Shown here: in pieces, positions 36,033 through 44,310 of the stretch
Numbering within the stretch: the stretch's first letter is position 1
How the letters are laid out: each line of letters begins with the position of its first letter
The notes under the pieces: generated by a model
Databases searched by the model: none
Seen by the model: only the letters and a program-made list of their open reading frames with translations
What the model was told of the DNA's origin: nothing
From: Janthinobacterium sp. Marseille
Lineage (GTDB): Bacteria > Pseudomonadota > Gammaproteobacteria > Burkholderiales > Burkholderiaceae_D
Assembly: GCF_000013625.1 (NCBI RefSeq)
Contig: NC_009659.1
Span: forward strand, 558,001-622,000
Direction: 5' to 3'
DNA length: 64,000 nucleotides
Made by a program: the position numbers and the translations under genes

Positions 36033-36251
36033 TTAAATGCGGCTGTAGATCTTGTCGCTATCGCTCAGTTTAAATGTGCCATCGCTTTGTGGCTGTGCGA
36101 TGCGATCGGTGTATTTGACACGATATCCCTGGAAGTCGCGTGGCAAGTGTGTCATGCCGAAATCCAGATAGCTGATGCCTGTGGTGAGGTTTTGCAGGAT
36201 AACGGTGTGGCCGGATGCATCTTTAACCTTGAATTCCTCTTTGACTACCAT
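36033..36251 (-). CDS. Small conserved-looking hypothetical protein
   Basis: The 72-residue product starts MVVKEEFKVKDASGHTV and is soluble, charged, and without signal peptide or membrane helix. An excellent ribosome binding site (AGGAGG, 7 nt before the ATG) and a terminator just downstream argue that it is a real gene. The sequence suggests a small beta-rich domain (TVILQNLTTGIS then YRVKYTDRI), but I do not recognise a family. It lies convergent to cysC and upstream of cfa on the opposite side of a 158-bp gap. Function unknown. Confidence 0.7.
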   Translation of the reverse strand: MVVKEEFKVKDASGHTVILQNLTTGISYLDFGMTHLPRDFQGYRVKYTDRIAQPQSDGTFKLSDSDKIYSRI

Positions 36252-36409
36252 GATAAAACCTCCTGTTTGAATGAAGCTACTTGAAAGGCTGACGAGGAAA
36301 ACTGCTCCCCGCGCCCAACCTTGACCAGCATTGCAACTGGTCGATACTGCAAAAAAATCCGTATGTGTTTATCTGTAAAAACTGCCGGTGTCCTGGTAGG
36401 GGCCTGGCA

Positions 36410-37573
36410 TCACACGCGTGTACGGCGGTAACCATCACGCACGCCTTCTTTCGATAGCACCCATTGCCACAGCTGTATGTCGCGTGCGCGAAATGCGCCG
36501 GCGCAAGACAGCAGGTAATAGCGCCACATACGGTAAAAACGATTGCCCAGATTCTTTTCAAAACGCGGCCAGGCGTTGCAGAAGTTGCGGTACCAGGCCA
36601 TCAGTGTCTTGTCGTAGTCGGCGCCGAAGTTATGCAAGTCTTCGACCACGAATAAGTTGTCTGCAGCGTCGCCGATCTGGCCTATCGATGGCAGGTCGCC
36701 ATTCGGGAAGATGTATTTATCTATCCATGGATCAGGGGCGGATTTGCGCATGTTCTTGCCTATGGTGTGCAGCAGGAACAGGCCATCCTTCTGCAGGCAG
36801 CGATGCGCGACTTCCATATAAGCGCGGTAATTCTTGCGGCCTACGTGTTCAAACATGCCGACACTGGCGATCGCGTCGAAAGGCTCATTCACTTCGCGGT
36901 AGTCCTGCAGGCGAAACTCCAGCGGCAGGTGGGCGTAGCGCTGCTGTGCCCAACTGACTTGTTCCTTTGAAATGCTGACGCCTACGCATTGCACGCCATA
37001 GTGTTCGGCGGCATACGACATGAAGCTGCCCCAGCCGCAACCGATGTCGAGTACGCGCATGCCGGGTTGGAGCCGCAGCTTGCGGCAAATCATGTCCAGC
37101 TTGGCGACTTGCGCTTCTTCAAGGTTGCTGGCGTTTTCCCAATAACCGCAGGTATAGGTAAGGCGGCTGTCCAGCATCGCTGCGTAGAAGTCATTGCCGA
37201 GGTCGTAGTGGACTTCGCCGACTTGCCGGGCGCGCTTCATGTCCTGCCGGTTCAGCAACTTGGCGGCCAATACATGCCCGAGCAGGCGCAGCGGCTTGAT
37301 CTGGTCGGTCATGCGTGTACCGAGGAGGCGGGCGAAGAACTCGTCCAGCTCTTCCGCTTCCCACGCGCCATCCATATAGGCTTCGCCCAGACCGAGGTTG
37401 CCTTTGGCAAAGGCGCGCTCCGGTACGCCCGGCGCTTTCAATTGCATATCCCAGGGCCGCGGGCCGTTGATCTTGATGGCGGCCTTGCCGAGCAGGTCGG
37501 CGGTCGCCCGATGCAGGCGCGAATTGTCGGAGACGAAGGATGCGGCATCCTGGTTCAGCATTGGGGACGACAT
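36410..37573 (-). CDS. cfa: Cyclopropane-fatty-acyl-phospholipid synthase
   Basis: The 387-residue SAM-dependent enzyme adds a methylene across cis double bonds of membrane phospholipid acyl chains. The SAM-binding motif VLDIGCGWGSFMSYAAEHYG and the CFA-type segments VHYDLGNDFY, YTCGYW and MFEHVGRKNY are present. The C-terminus (YYLLSCAGAFRARDIQLWQW) is typical of Cfa. AAGGAG lies 8 nt before the ATG. The gene is divergent from a LysR regulator, with an AT-rich inverted repeat between them that may control stress or stationary-phase expression. Confidence 0.95.
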   Translation of the reverse strand: MSSPMLNQDAASFVSDNSRLHRATADLLGKAAIKINGPRPWDMQLKAPGVPERAFAKGNLGLGEAYMDGAWEAEELDEFFARLLGTRMTDQIKPLRLLGHVLAAKLLNRQDMKRARQVGEVHYDLGNDFYAAMLDSRLTYTCGYWENASNLEEAQVAKLDMICRKLRLQPGMRVLDIGCGWGSFMSYAAEHYGVQCVGVSISKEQVSWAQQRYAHLPLEFRLQDYREVNEPFDAIASVGMFEHVGRKNYRAYMEVAHRCLQKDGLFLLHTIGKNMRKSAPDPWIDKYIFPNGDLPSIGQIGDAADNLFVVEDLHNFGADYDKTLMAWYRNFCNAWPRFEKNLGNRFYRMWRYYLLSCAGAFRARDIQLWQWVLSKEGVRDGYRRTRV

Positions 37574-37668
37574 GTACGAAGCTCCTTTCCATCATGGGTA
37601 ACAGCCCGTTCGAAGGGACTGCGGGTGGATGCAGCGCAAGTTTTCAAAGATTCGAATGCTTGGCGTTA

Positions 37669-37693
37669 AAATATGTATAAATTATGCATATTT
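37669..37693. promoter_or_regulatory. AT-rich inverted repeat between cfa and lysR
   Basis: AAATATGTATAA-A-TTATGCATATTT is a 12-1-12 inverted repeat with one mismatch, about 95 bp upstream of cfa and 65 bp upstream of the LysR gene. It is a likely operator for the divergent pair. Confidence 0.5.
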
Positions 37694-37759
37694 AAACCGG
37701 GCATTAAAAATGAAATTTAATGCGATTTATTATCAAAAATATTGCAGTAAAGGCTGGCC

Positions 37760-38623
37760 ATGGACATAGAACTCGCACGCACCTTCCTCTACATCGTGCG
37801 CTCCGGCAGCTTTATCGCCGCCGCTACGCGCCTGCATGTGACCCAGACTACGGTCACGGCGCGGGTGCAGAACCTGGAATCGCAACTTGGCTGTTCATTA
37901 TTCGTGCGCAATCGGGCCGGGGCCAGACTGACTGATGATGGCGAGCGCTTTGTCGGTTATGCCAGCCAGCTGGTGCAAACCTGGGATGCGGCACGCCGCG
38001 ACCTGCCTTTGCCGGACGGCTATGGCGATTCACTGGCGCTGGGTAGCGAAGTGAGCCTGTGCAATCCGCTGATGCTGCAATGGACGTTGCAACTGCGGCG
38101 CGAATTGCCCTCGCACGCGATACGGGTCGAAGTGGGCGACGGTGCCATCCTGCAATCGAAGCTGGAGCGCGGTTTGCTGGATGCGGCGCTGGTGTACCGG
38201 CCGGAGTACTGGACCGGCATGCAGGTCGAGCAATTACTGGAGGAAAAGCTGGTACAAGTCTCGTCGACGAAAAATCCCGAGCCCTATGTCTATGTCGACT
38301 GGGGACCGGATTTCCGCAAGCAGCACGATGCAGCCTTGCCGGACAAGGCGAAGAATGTACTGTCCTTCAACCTCGGGCCGCTGGCCCTGCAATACCTGCT
38401 GCAGTGTGGTGGAACCGGCTATTTCCGGACCCGTGTCGTGCGGCGCGCCCTGGCGCAAAATTTCCTGCAACTGGTAAAAAGCGCGCCGGAATTCTCGTAT
38501 CCGGTTTATTTGGTCTATTCGCGGGAGAAGCAGACAGAAGTGATGCAAAAGGCCTTCGATATGCTCAGAAGCGTGGTGAAGGAAGAAGCTGACTGGTCCG
38601 GGCACTGGGATTTCGTTCCGTGA
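37760..38623 (+). CDS. LysR family regulator divergent from cfa
   Basis: The 287-residue protein opens with the LysR HTH MDIELARTFLYIVRSGSFIAAATRLHVTQTTVTARVQNLESQLG and FVRNRAGARLTDDGERF. The effector domain begins near residue 90. It is probably the regulator of cfa, because the two share an intergenic region with a strong inverted repeat. Inducer unknown. No terminator is evident before the chemoreceptor gene, 163 bp downstream. Confidence 0.88.
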   Translation: MDIELARTFLYIVRSGSFIAAATRLHVTQTTVTARVQNLESQLGCSLFVRNRAGARLTDDGERFVGYASQLVQTWDAARRDLPLPDGYGDSLALGSEVSLCNPLMLQWTLQLRRELPSHAIRVEVGDGAILQSKLERGLLDAALVYRPEYWTGMQVEQLLEEKLVQVSSTKNPEPYVYVDWGPDFRKQHDAALPDKAKNVLSFNLGPLALQYLLQCGGTGYFRTRVVRRALAQNFLQLVKSAPEFSYPVYLVYSREKQTEVMQKAFDMLRSVVKEEADWSGHWDFVP

Positions 38624-38647
38624 ATTTGCACTGAATTGATGCAAAAT

Positions 38648-38661
38648 TTGATCTAGCGCAA
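38648..38661 (+). promoter_or_regulatory. FNR/ANR-like half-conserved site upstream of aer-like gene
   Basis: TTGAT-CTAG-CGCAA matches the FNR/ANR consensus TTGAT-N4-ATCAA in the left half and 3 of 5 bases on the right. A perfect 8-3-8 palindrome (ATATTCCC-TAC-GGGAATAT, 38667-38685) follows. Oxygen-linked control would suit an Aer-type receptor; binding is inferred. Confidence 0.35.
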
Positions 38662-38786
38662 GAAAAATATTCCCTACGGGAATATAGTTGCTGCAAAGTA
38701 TTATCTTGTATTCATTCTTGTGGCTGGCAGGTATATCTGTTGTCGGTCACCGCAACGTTCAATTCATTCCAAGCCGGAGATGTACT

Positions 38787-40454
38787 ATGCGCACCAATTT
38801 GCCTGTTACGAGTAACGAATACTTCCTGCAGGATGGAAGCTCGCTGGTCTCGAAGACAGATACCAAAGGCCGTATAACCTATGTGAATCCCGCTTTTATG
38901 GAGGCCAGTGGTTTCCAGGAAGAGGAGTTGATCGGCAAGCCTCATAACCTTATCCGCCATCCCGATATGCCGGAAGAAGCATTTGGCGATATGTGGCAGA
39001 CGCTGAAGGAAGGTTTGCCATGGACCGGCCTGGTGAAAAACCGTCGCAAGAATGGTGACTTTTATTGGGTCAATGCGAACGTCACGCCGGTACGGGAAAA
39101 CAATGAAATCGTCGCCTTCATGTCGGTGCGCAGCAAGCCTAACCGTGAACAGGTCGAAGGCGCGGACGCCATCTATGCACGCTTCAAGGCCGACCAGGCC
39201 AAAGGACTGGCAATCAGGCGCGGCGCGGTGGTATCGACCGGCATCTTCGGCAAGCTGGCGGCACTGCGCGATATCGGCCTCGGCAGCAAAATCGCGCTGG
39301 GCATGATGACGCTGATCGCCCTGATTGCTGCCTTGGGTTTCGTCGCCACCACCGCGGTAGAAAATGCAGCGCGAATGGGCTGGTATGCCGGTGCGACGGC
39401 CGCGGGTGTCTGCGTTGCCTTGTTGTTATGGGCCAGCCTGCATGCGTCGGTGGTGCGGCCTTTGCGTACCTTGATCGCTGAAACGCGTGTGATTGCCGGC
39501 GGTGACCTGACCTTCGACTTCGCCGTGGATCGGCACGACGATATGGGCCAATTGCAGCAGGCCTTGCAGCAAATGAATGTGAACCTGCGATCGGTCATGG
39601 GCGATATCCGTACCAATGTGGATTCGATCACCATCGCTACCCGCGAAATCGCCGCCGGCAATATGGATCTGTCAGGCCGCACCGAATCACAAGCTTCCAG
39701 CCTCGAAGAAACCGCTTCCAGCATGGAGCAGTTTGCGTCGACCGTGAAACAGAATGCAGACAGTGCAAGCCAGGCCAATGAACTGGTGCAATCCGCATCG
39801 GAAGTGGCCGGCAAAGGCGGTGCGGTAGTCGAGAAGGTGGGCGCGACGATGGATGAAATCAGCGCTTCCGCGAAAAAGATCGTCGACATCATCAGCCTGA
39901 TCGACGGCATCGCCTTCCAGACCAATATCCTGGCCTTGAATGCGGCGGTCGAAGCGGCGCGTGCCGGTGAGCAGGGTAAGGGCTTTGCGGTGGTGGCATC
40001 CGAAGTGCGTAGCCTGGCACAACGCTCGGCCAGTGCCGCGAAAGAAATCAAGGGCTTGATCGATGATTCGGTAGAAAAAGTCGATGCCGGTAATCGCCTC
40101 GTCAGTGATGCAATGACAACGATGGACGACATCGTGAGCTCGGTCCAGCGCGTGACCGGCATCATGAATGAAATCACCGTTGCCAGCCGTGAACAAAGCA
40201 ATGGCATCGATCAGGTCAATCTGGCAATTTCACAGATGGATGAAGTGACGCAGCAAAATGCAGCACTGGTGGAGGAGGCGGCTGCCGCTGCTGCCAGCCT
40301 GGAAGAGCAAACCTTCCATTTGACCCAATCGATTTCGGTATTCCGTACCGGACGCGGCGTCAGCCCGCAGGCGGCGCGTACCGTGTCGCAGTCGCAACAG
40401 CTGTCCAGTCAGCGTTTGCCGGCCAATCACGAAGCTTTGCGCCTGACTGCATAA
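38787..40454 (+). CDS. aer: PAS-domain chemoreceptor, Aer-like aerotaxis receptor
   Basis: The 555-residue receptor has an N-terminal cytoplasmic PAS domain (residues about 15-115: ITYVNPAFMEASGFQEEELIGKPH, then IRHPDMPEEAF and FYWVNANVTPVREN) of the FAD-binding Aer type. Two closely spaced membrane helices follow (about 165-185 and 195-215), with almost no periplasmic loop. HAMP and the MCP signalling domain (FAVVASEVRSLAQRSA) complete it. Such receptors sense redox or oxygen through flavin. The ATG at 38787 is preceded by CGGAGA; an upstream in-frame start at 38688 lacks a site and would add an unrelated hydrophobic stretch. Confidence 0.9.
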   Translation: MRTNLPVTSNEYFLQDGSSLVSKTDTKGRITYVNPAFMEASGFQEEELIGKPHNLIRHPDMPEEAFGDMWQTLKEGLPWTGLVKNRRKNGDFYWVNANVTPVRENNEIVAFMSVRSKPNREQVEGADAIYARFKADQAKGLAIRRGAVVSTGIFGKLAALRDIGLGSKIALGMMTLIALIAALGFVATTAVENAARMGWYAGATAAGVCVALLLWASLHASVVRPLRTLIAETRVIAGGDLTFDFAVDRHDDMGQLQQALQQMNVNLRSVMGDIRTNVDSITIATREIAAGNMDLSGRTESQASSLEETASSMEQFASTVKQNADSASQANELVQSASEVAGKGGAVVEKVGATMDEISASAKKIVDIISLIDGIAFQTNILALNAAVEAARAGEQGKGFAVVASEVRSLAQRSASAAKEIKGLIDDSVEKVDAGNRLVSDAMTTMDDIVSSVQRVTGIMNEITVASREQSNGIDQVNLAISQMDEVTQQNAALVEEAAAAAASLEEQTFHLTQSISVFRTGRGVSPQAARTVSQSQQLSSQRLPANHEALRLTA

Positions 40455-40476
40455 AGCAGCTTGGTACTTCCCCAGA

Positions 40477-40504
40477 CGAGGAATTGCCAATGTGCAATTC
40501 CTCG
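40477..40504 (+). terminator. Hairpin after aer-like gene
   Basis: CGAGGAATTG and CAATTCCTCG form a 10-bp stem with an 8-nt loop, followed by TTGCC. The U-tract is weak. Confidence 0.5.
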
Positions 40505-40812
40505 TTGCCATTCAGCGGATCGTTTGCCCAACCGTCGGAATGCGTGGTTTTAGCGCCAACATCTTGATAAATCACGGGATATTCGCGTCAGGCGTATAAT
40601 GCACGCTGTCCTGTCGAGGTAATGTTGGCGGTCGAGTTGGTCCCGATTTTCAAGAGCGGCCTGCGCCCGCACACACACCTCGGTTCATCACCACAGAAAT
40701 AATTTCAAATTTATCGAAAGAGCCAGGTCTTTTTCGGATTCGTTGTGCGGTTTTATTACCCACTTCGACATCGATCATGTCGCCTTACAAGAGGCAAGAC
40801 CTGCTAAAAAAC
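40505..40812 (+). promoter_or_regulatory. Long leader region of rhlE
   Basis: No gene is evident in this 308-bp stretch. A perfect TATAAT at 40595-40600, without a convincing -35, would give a leader of about 200 nt before the RhlE start. GAAAGAGCCAGGTCTTTTTC (near 40719) can fold locally. Long structured leaders are common for cold-induced helicases and cold-shock genes; that role is inferred. Confidence 0.4.
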
Positions 40813-42318
40813 ATGTCTGATAGTCAGCCAGTAATCCAGCCTACTACTTCGCCCGCCGCTGCGGTCGATGCGCATCCTGCAGTCCGTTTCGAAGATTTCG
40901 GCCTGGCGCCGGAAATCCTGCGTGCCCTGAGCGATCAGGGTTATGTACACCCGACGCCGATCCAGGCGGAAGCCATCCCGGTCGTGCTGCAAGGCATAGA
41001 CGTCATGGGTGCGGCGCAAACCGGTACCGGTAAAACCGCCGGTTTCTCCCTGCCGATCATTCAATTGCTGATGGCGCATGCCAACAGTAGCGCGTCGCCG
41101 GCGCGCCATCCGGTACGGGCGCTGATCCTGACGCCTACCCGTGAATTGGCCGACCAGGTGGCGGATAACGTCAAAGCCTATTCGCGGCACACGCCTTTGC
41201 GTTCGGTCGTGGTGTTTGGTGGTGTCGATATGGCGCCGCAAACCGCAGCCCTGCGTTCCGGTGTTGAAATCGTGATCGCCACGCCGGGTCGCCTGCTCGA
41301 TCATATCCAGCAAAAAACACTCAATCTTTCACAGACGCAAATCCTCGTCATGGATGAAGCGGATCGCATGCTGGACATGGGCTTTTTGCCAGACCTGCAA
41401 CGCATCATCAATCTCTTGCCGAAGCAGCGCCAGAACCTGATGTTCTCCGCGACCTTCTCTCCGGAAATCAAAAAGCTGGCAGCTACCTTCCTGAAGGATC
41501 CGGTCACCATTGAAGTGGCGCGCAGCAATGCGACCGCAGAGAACGTGACGCAAATCGTCTATAAGGTGGAAGAGGGTGACAAGGGTGATGCGGTGTCTTA
41601 CATCATCCGCGAACGCGGCCTCAAGCAAGTCATCGTTTTTTCAAATACCAAGATAGGTGCATCGCGCCTGGCACGCCAACTGGAAAATGAAGGCGTGAAA
41701 GCGTCGGCCATCCATGGCGACAAATCGCAAGCCGAACGTATGGCTGCACTGGAAGCATTCAAGAACGGCACGATAGAAGTGCTGGTTGCCACCGACGTTG
41801 CAGCGCGTGGTTTGGATATCGCCGAACTGCCGTGCGTAATTAATTACGACTTGCCATATAACGCGGAAGATTATGTGCATCGTATCGGCCGTACCGGTCG
41901 CGCCGGTGCTTCCGGCGATGCGATTTCGCTGTATTCGGATAAGGATGCGCGCCTGCTGGTTGATATCGAAAAGATGATCAAGCACAAGTTCGTGCCGGCA
42001 CAACTGGCGGGCTTCGTACCTGCCGGCAACCGTGCCAGCGAACGCAAGGAACGCAGCCCGCGTCGTGATGATTCGGAATCGCGTGGTCGTGGTTCGGAGC
42101 GTCGTGAATCGGCACCGCGTGAAGCATCGGGTGGCCGTGATCCAGGCAGCCGCAGCGCATATGCCGCGCCACGTAAAGAAAAGATCGATCCATTCTTTAC
42201 CAAGCCATATGAGCCGGCACCATCGACCATCAGCGAAGCCAAACCGGCCGAGCAGGCTCCGGCCAAGCCGCCGAAGCACAAGATGGCGGCGTTATTGGGT
42301 GGTGCACCCAAGCGTTAA
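40813..42318 (+). CDS. rhlE: DEAD-box ATP-dependent RNA helicase RhlE
   Basis: The 501-residue helicase has the Q motif (FGLAPEILRALSDQGYVHPTPIQAEAIP), Walker A AQTGTGKTAGF, PTRELADQV, the DEAD box VMDEADRML, SATF, and motif VI HRIGRTGRAG. A basic, Arg/Ser-rich C-terminal tail of about 130 residues is typical of RhlE and binds RNA. It acts in ribosome assembly and RNA remodelling. The start at 40813 (MSDSQPVIQP) was chosen because it begins the family-like N-terminus; an in-frame ATG at 40777 is possible. A bidirectional terminator follows. Confidence 0.93.
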   Translation: MSDSQPVIQPTTSPAAAVDAHPAVRFEDFGLAPEILRALSDQGYVHPTPIQAEAIPVVLQGIDVMGAAQTGTGKTAGFSLPIIQLLMAHANSSASPARHPVRALILTPTRELADQVADNVKAYSRHTPLRSVVVFGGVDMAPQTAALRSGVEIVIATPGRLLDHIQQKTLNLSQTQILVMDEADRMLDMGFLPDLQRIINLLPKQRQNLMFSATFSPEIKKLAATFLKDPVTIEVARSNATAENVTQIVYKVEEGDKGDAVSYIIRERGLKQVIVFSNTKIGASRLARQLENEGVKASAIHGDKSQAERMAALEAFKNGTIEVLVATDVAARGLDIAELPCVINYDLPYNAEDYVHRIGRTGRAGASGDAISLYSDKDARLLVDIEKMIKHKFVPAQLAGFVPAGNRASERKERSPRRDDSESRGRGSERRESAPREASGGRDPGSRSAYAAPRKEKIDPFFTKPYEPAPSTISEAKPAEQAPAKPPKHKMAALLGGAPKR

Positions 42319-42334
42319 TTTATTTTGCTTCATC

Positions 42335-42362
42335 AAAAAGGGCGCGAGATTGCGCCTTTTTT
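42335..42362. terminator. Bidirectional terminator rhlE/gluQ
   Basis: AAAAAGGGCGC-GAGATT-GCGCCTTTTTT forms a stem with T-runs in both directions between convergent genes. Confidence 0.85.
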
Positions 42363-42384
42363 ATTGGCTGTCTTAACTACTCTT

Positions 42385-43266
42385 CTACTCTTGCGCGAAC
42401 CGTCGTGCCCATGCGGCGATCGCAACTCGCCAGAATTCCGTTATCGAATTCACGGGTGGCAGCGATAATTCAAGAAAGCGCGCCGCCTTCATCAATTCAT
42501 CCATAGGATGCGCAAGATCCAGTGCCAGCGCCCCGGTCTGCTTCGATAACTTTTCACCGACATCATTCAGCACCACCGGCACATGCATATAGTGCGGTGT
42601 TGGAAAGCCCAGCATGCGTTGCAGATAAATTTGTCGCCCGGTTGATTCCAGCAAATCGGTACCGCGCACGATATGTGTAACCTCCTGGTCTGCATCATCC
42701 ACCACAACCGCAAGCTGATAGGCCCAGAAACCATCCGCGCGTTTCAAAACGAAATCCCCCACCTCGCTAGCCAGGTGCTGCGTTAATGGTCCCAGCCAGC
42801 GATCATCGAAGTTGATTGCTTCATTATTTTCGTTGGCATCCGGTACGCGCACACGCCAGGTGCGCGCAGTTTTGCCGGCAGCAAGGCCATGCCTGCAAGT
42901 ACCCGGGTAAATCGCAGCACCATCTGCCGCCACGCCGAGACGTGAATCGGCAATCTCGCGGCGTGTGCAGCCACAGGGATAGACCAGGTCTTTGAGGCGT
43001 TCGAATGCCGCCTGGTACAAATCCTTGCGCTGGCTTTGTACTACGACTTCGCCATCGTGCTGCATGCCGAATACGGCAAGTGCATCCATGATCGCAGTGG
43101 TGGCGTCGGCGACGGTGCGGGTTTCATCGATGTCTTCTATGCGTACCAGCCATTGGCCCTGATGTGCTTTCGCATCCAGGTAGCTGGCCATTGCTGCGAC
43201 CAGTGAACCGGCGTGCAAGGGGCCGCTGGGGGATGGCGCAAAGCGTCCTATATATTTATTCGTCAT
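42385..43266 (-). CDS. gluQ: Glutamyl-Q tRNA(Asp) synthetase
   Basis: The 293-residue truncated glutamyl-tRNA synthetase paralogue attaches glutamate to queuosine at position 34 of tRNA-Asp. The HIGH-region variant is PSPSGPLHAGSL, zinc-ligand cysteines are in YPCGCTRRE and GTCRHG, and the KMSKS-like loop is EKLSKQTG. The anticodon-binding domain is absent, as expected. It begins 3 bp after the stop of the LysR gene upstream, so it may be co-transcribed with that gene. Confidence 0.95.
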   Translation of the reverse strand: MTNKYIGRFAPSPSGPLHAGSLVAAMASYLDAKAHQGQWLVRIEDIDETRTVADATTAIMDALAVFGMQHDGEVVVQSQRKDLYQAAFERLKDLVYPCGCTRREIADSRLGVAADGAAIYPGTCRHGLAAGKTARTWRVRVPDANENNEAINFDDRWLGPLTQHLASEVGDFVLKRADGFWAYQLAVVVDDADQEVTHIVRGTDLLESTGRQIYLQRMLGFPTPHYMHVPVVLNDVGEKLSKQTGALALDLAHPMDELMKAARFLELSLPPVNSITEFWRVAIAAWARRFAQE

Positions 43267-43269
43267 GCT

Positions 43270-44187
43270 TTACTCCGCCAGCAGTTCGCGTTGCACATCT
43301 GGATCTGCCAGCTTGTTGAGGAACCACTTCAGGCATTTGCCGCGCGAAGAACTGCGCCATGCGTATTGCGGTAGTCCTGTGGGTTTGGTTTCTACGGTTT
43401 GTTTTTCTATCAGTTCGCCGGATGCCAGATAGGGGGCGGCCCATTTGCGTGGCAAGTGACCACAGCCGAGTCCGGCTAACTGCGCTTTGAGTTTTTCGTG
43501 GATATCCGGAACCGTCAGCGTGGCCTGGCCGGTCAGCAGGCCGGCGCTGACGCTGGGCAGGAAGCGACCGCTATCACCGGCGGCGACGGCGCGATACTGT
43601 TGTACCAGTTGCGGTGCCAGTGGATCCGGCATGCCAGCCAGCGGATGACCTGGTGCCACGGCAAAGACCCAGTCCACTTCACCCAAAGGACGCACGCGGA
43701 AGTCACCGCTACCGCGCACGATTTCCGGACCATCGGATGAAACGCCAATAGCAAGGTCGGCCGCGCCGCTGGTCAGGGTTTCCCATACGCCGGACAATAC
43801 CTCGGTTGAAAAACGCAATTGCGTACCCGAACCTTCGGCATCGAACTCGCGTATCAACGGCAGCATTTTTTCAAAAGGGATGATGCTGTCGAGCACGATA
43901 CGCAATTCGACTTCCCAGCCACTGGCGGTGCGTTTGACCCTTTGTTCCAGTTCATCGGCGGCACGCAACAGGTGGCGTCCTTCCGTTAACAATTCCTGCC
44001 CGGCCGCGGTCAGCTTGGCACGATGGCCACGGCGGTCGAACAGCAACACGTCGAGATCTTCTTCCAGCTTGCGCACGCTATAGGTCAGTGCCGACGGCAC
44101 GCGGTCCAGCGCCACCGCAGCCGCGGCAAAGCTGCCTTTGCGGTCTATGGTGTCGAGTATGCGTATGGCTTCCAGGGTCAGATTCAT
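43270..44187 (-). CDS. LysR family regulator, probable regulator of pirin gene
   Basis: The 305-residue protein has the N-terminal HTH (EAIRILDTIDRKGSFAAAAVALDRVPSALTYSVRKLEEDLD, then LFDRRGHRAKLTAAGQELL) and a C-terminal effector domain. It is divergent from the pirin gene, an arrangement seen in many proteobacteria, and the intergenic region carries a palindrome with LysR geometry. gluQ follows 3 bp after it. Confidence 0.9.
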   Translation of the reverse strand: MNLTLEAIRILDTIDRKGSFAAAAVALDRVPSALTYSVRKLEEDLDVLLFDRRGHRAKLTAAGQELLTEGRHLLRAADELEQRVKRTASGWEVELRIVLDSIIPFEKMLPLIREFDAEGSGTQLRFSTEVLSGVWETLTSGAADLAIGVSSDGPEIVRGSGDFRVRPLGEVDWVFAVAPGHPLAGMPDPLAPQLVQQYRAVAAGDSGRFLPSVSAGLLTGQATLTVPDIHEKLKAQLAGLGCGHLPRKWAAPYLASGELIEKQTVETKPTGLPQYAWRSSSRGKCLKWFLNKLADPDVQRELLAE

Positions 44188-44201
44188 ATGGGTTTTCTAT
44201 T

Positions 44202-44218
44202 ATTCAAAATAATTGAAT
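44202..44218. promoter_or_regulatory. Palindromic LysR-type site
   Basis: ATTCAA-AATAA-TTGAAT is a 6-5-6 perfect inverted repeat containing T-N11-A, 15 bp upstream of the LysR start and 93 bp upstream of the pirin start. Confidence 0.55.
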
Positions 44219-44310
44219 GACTTATCCTGAATTATGCCCTTATTTAATCCATTTTGAACGTCTATAGTGAGAACCAGTTAAACAATAAAACTCACCGAAA
44301 GGAAAAAATC

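Noticed and set aside
39173..40207. 344-codon minus-strand open frame in the Aer-like gene
   Set aside because: Low-complexity Ser/Ala translation of the chemoreceptor antisense strand.
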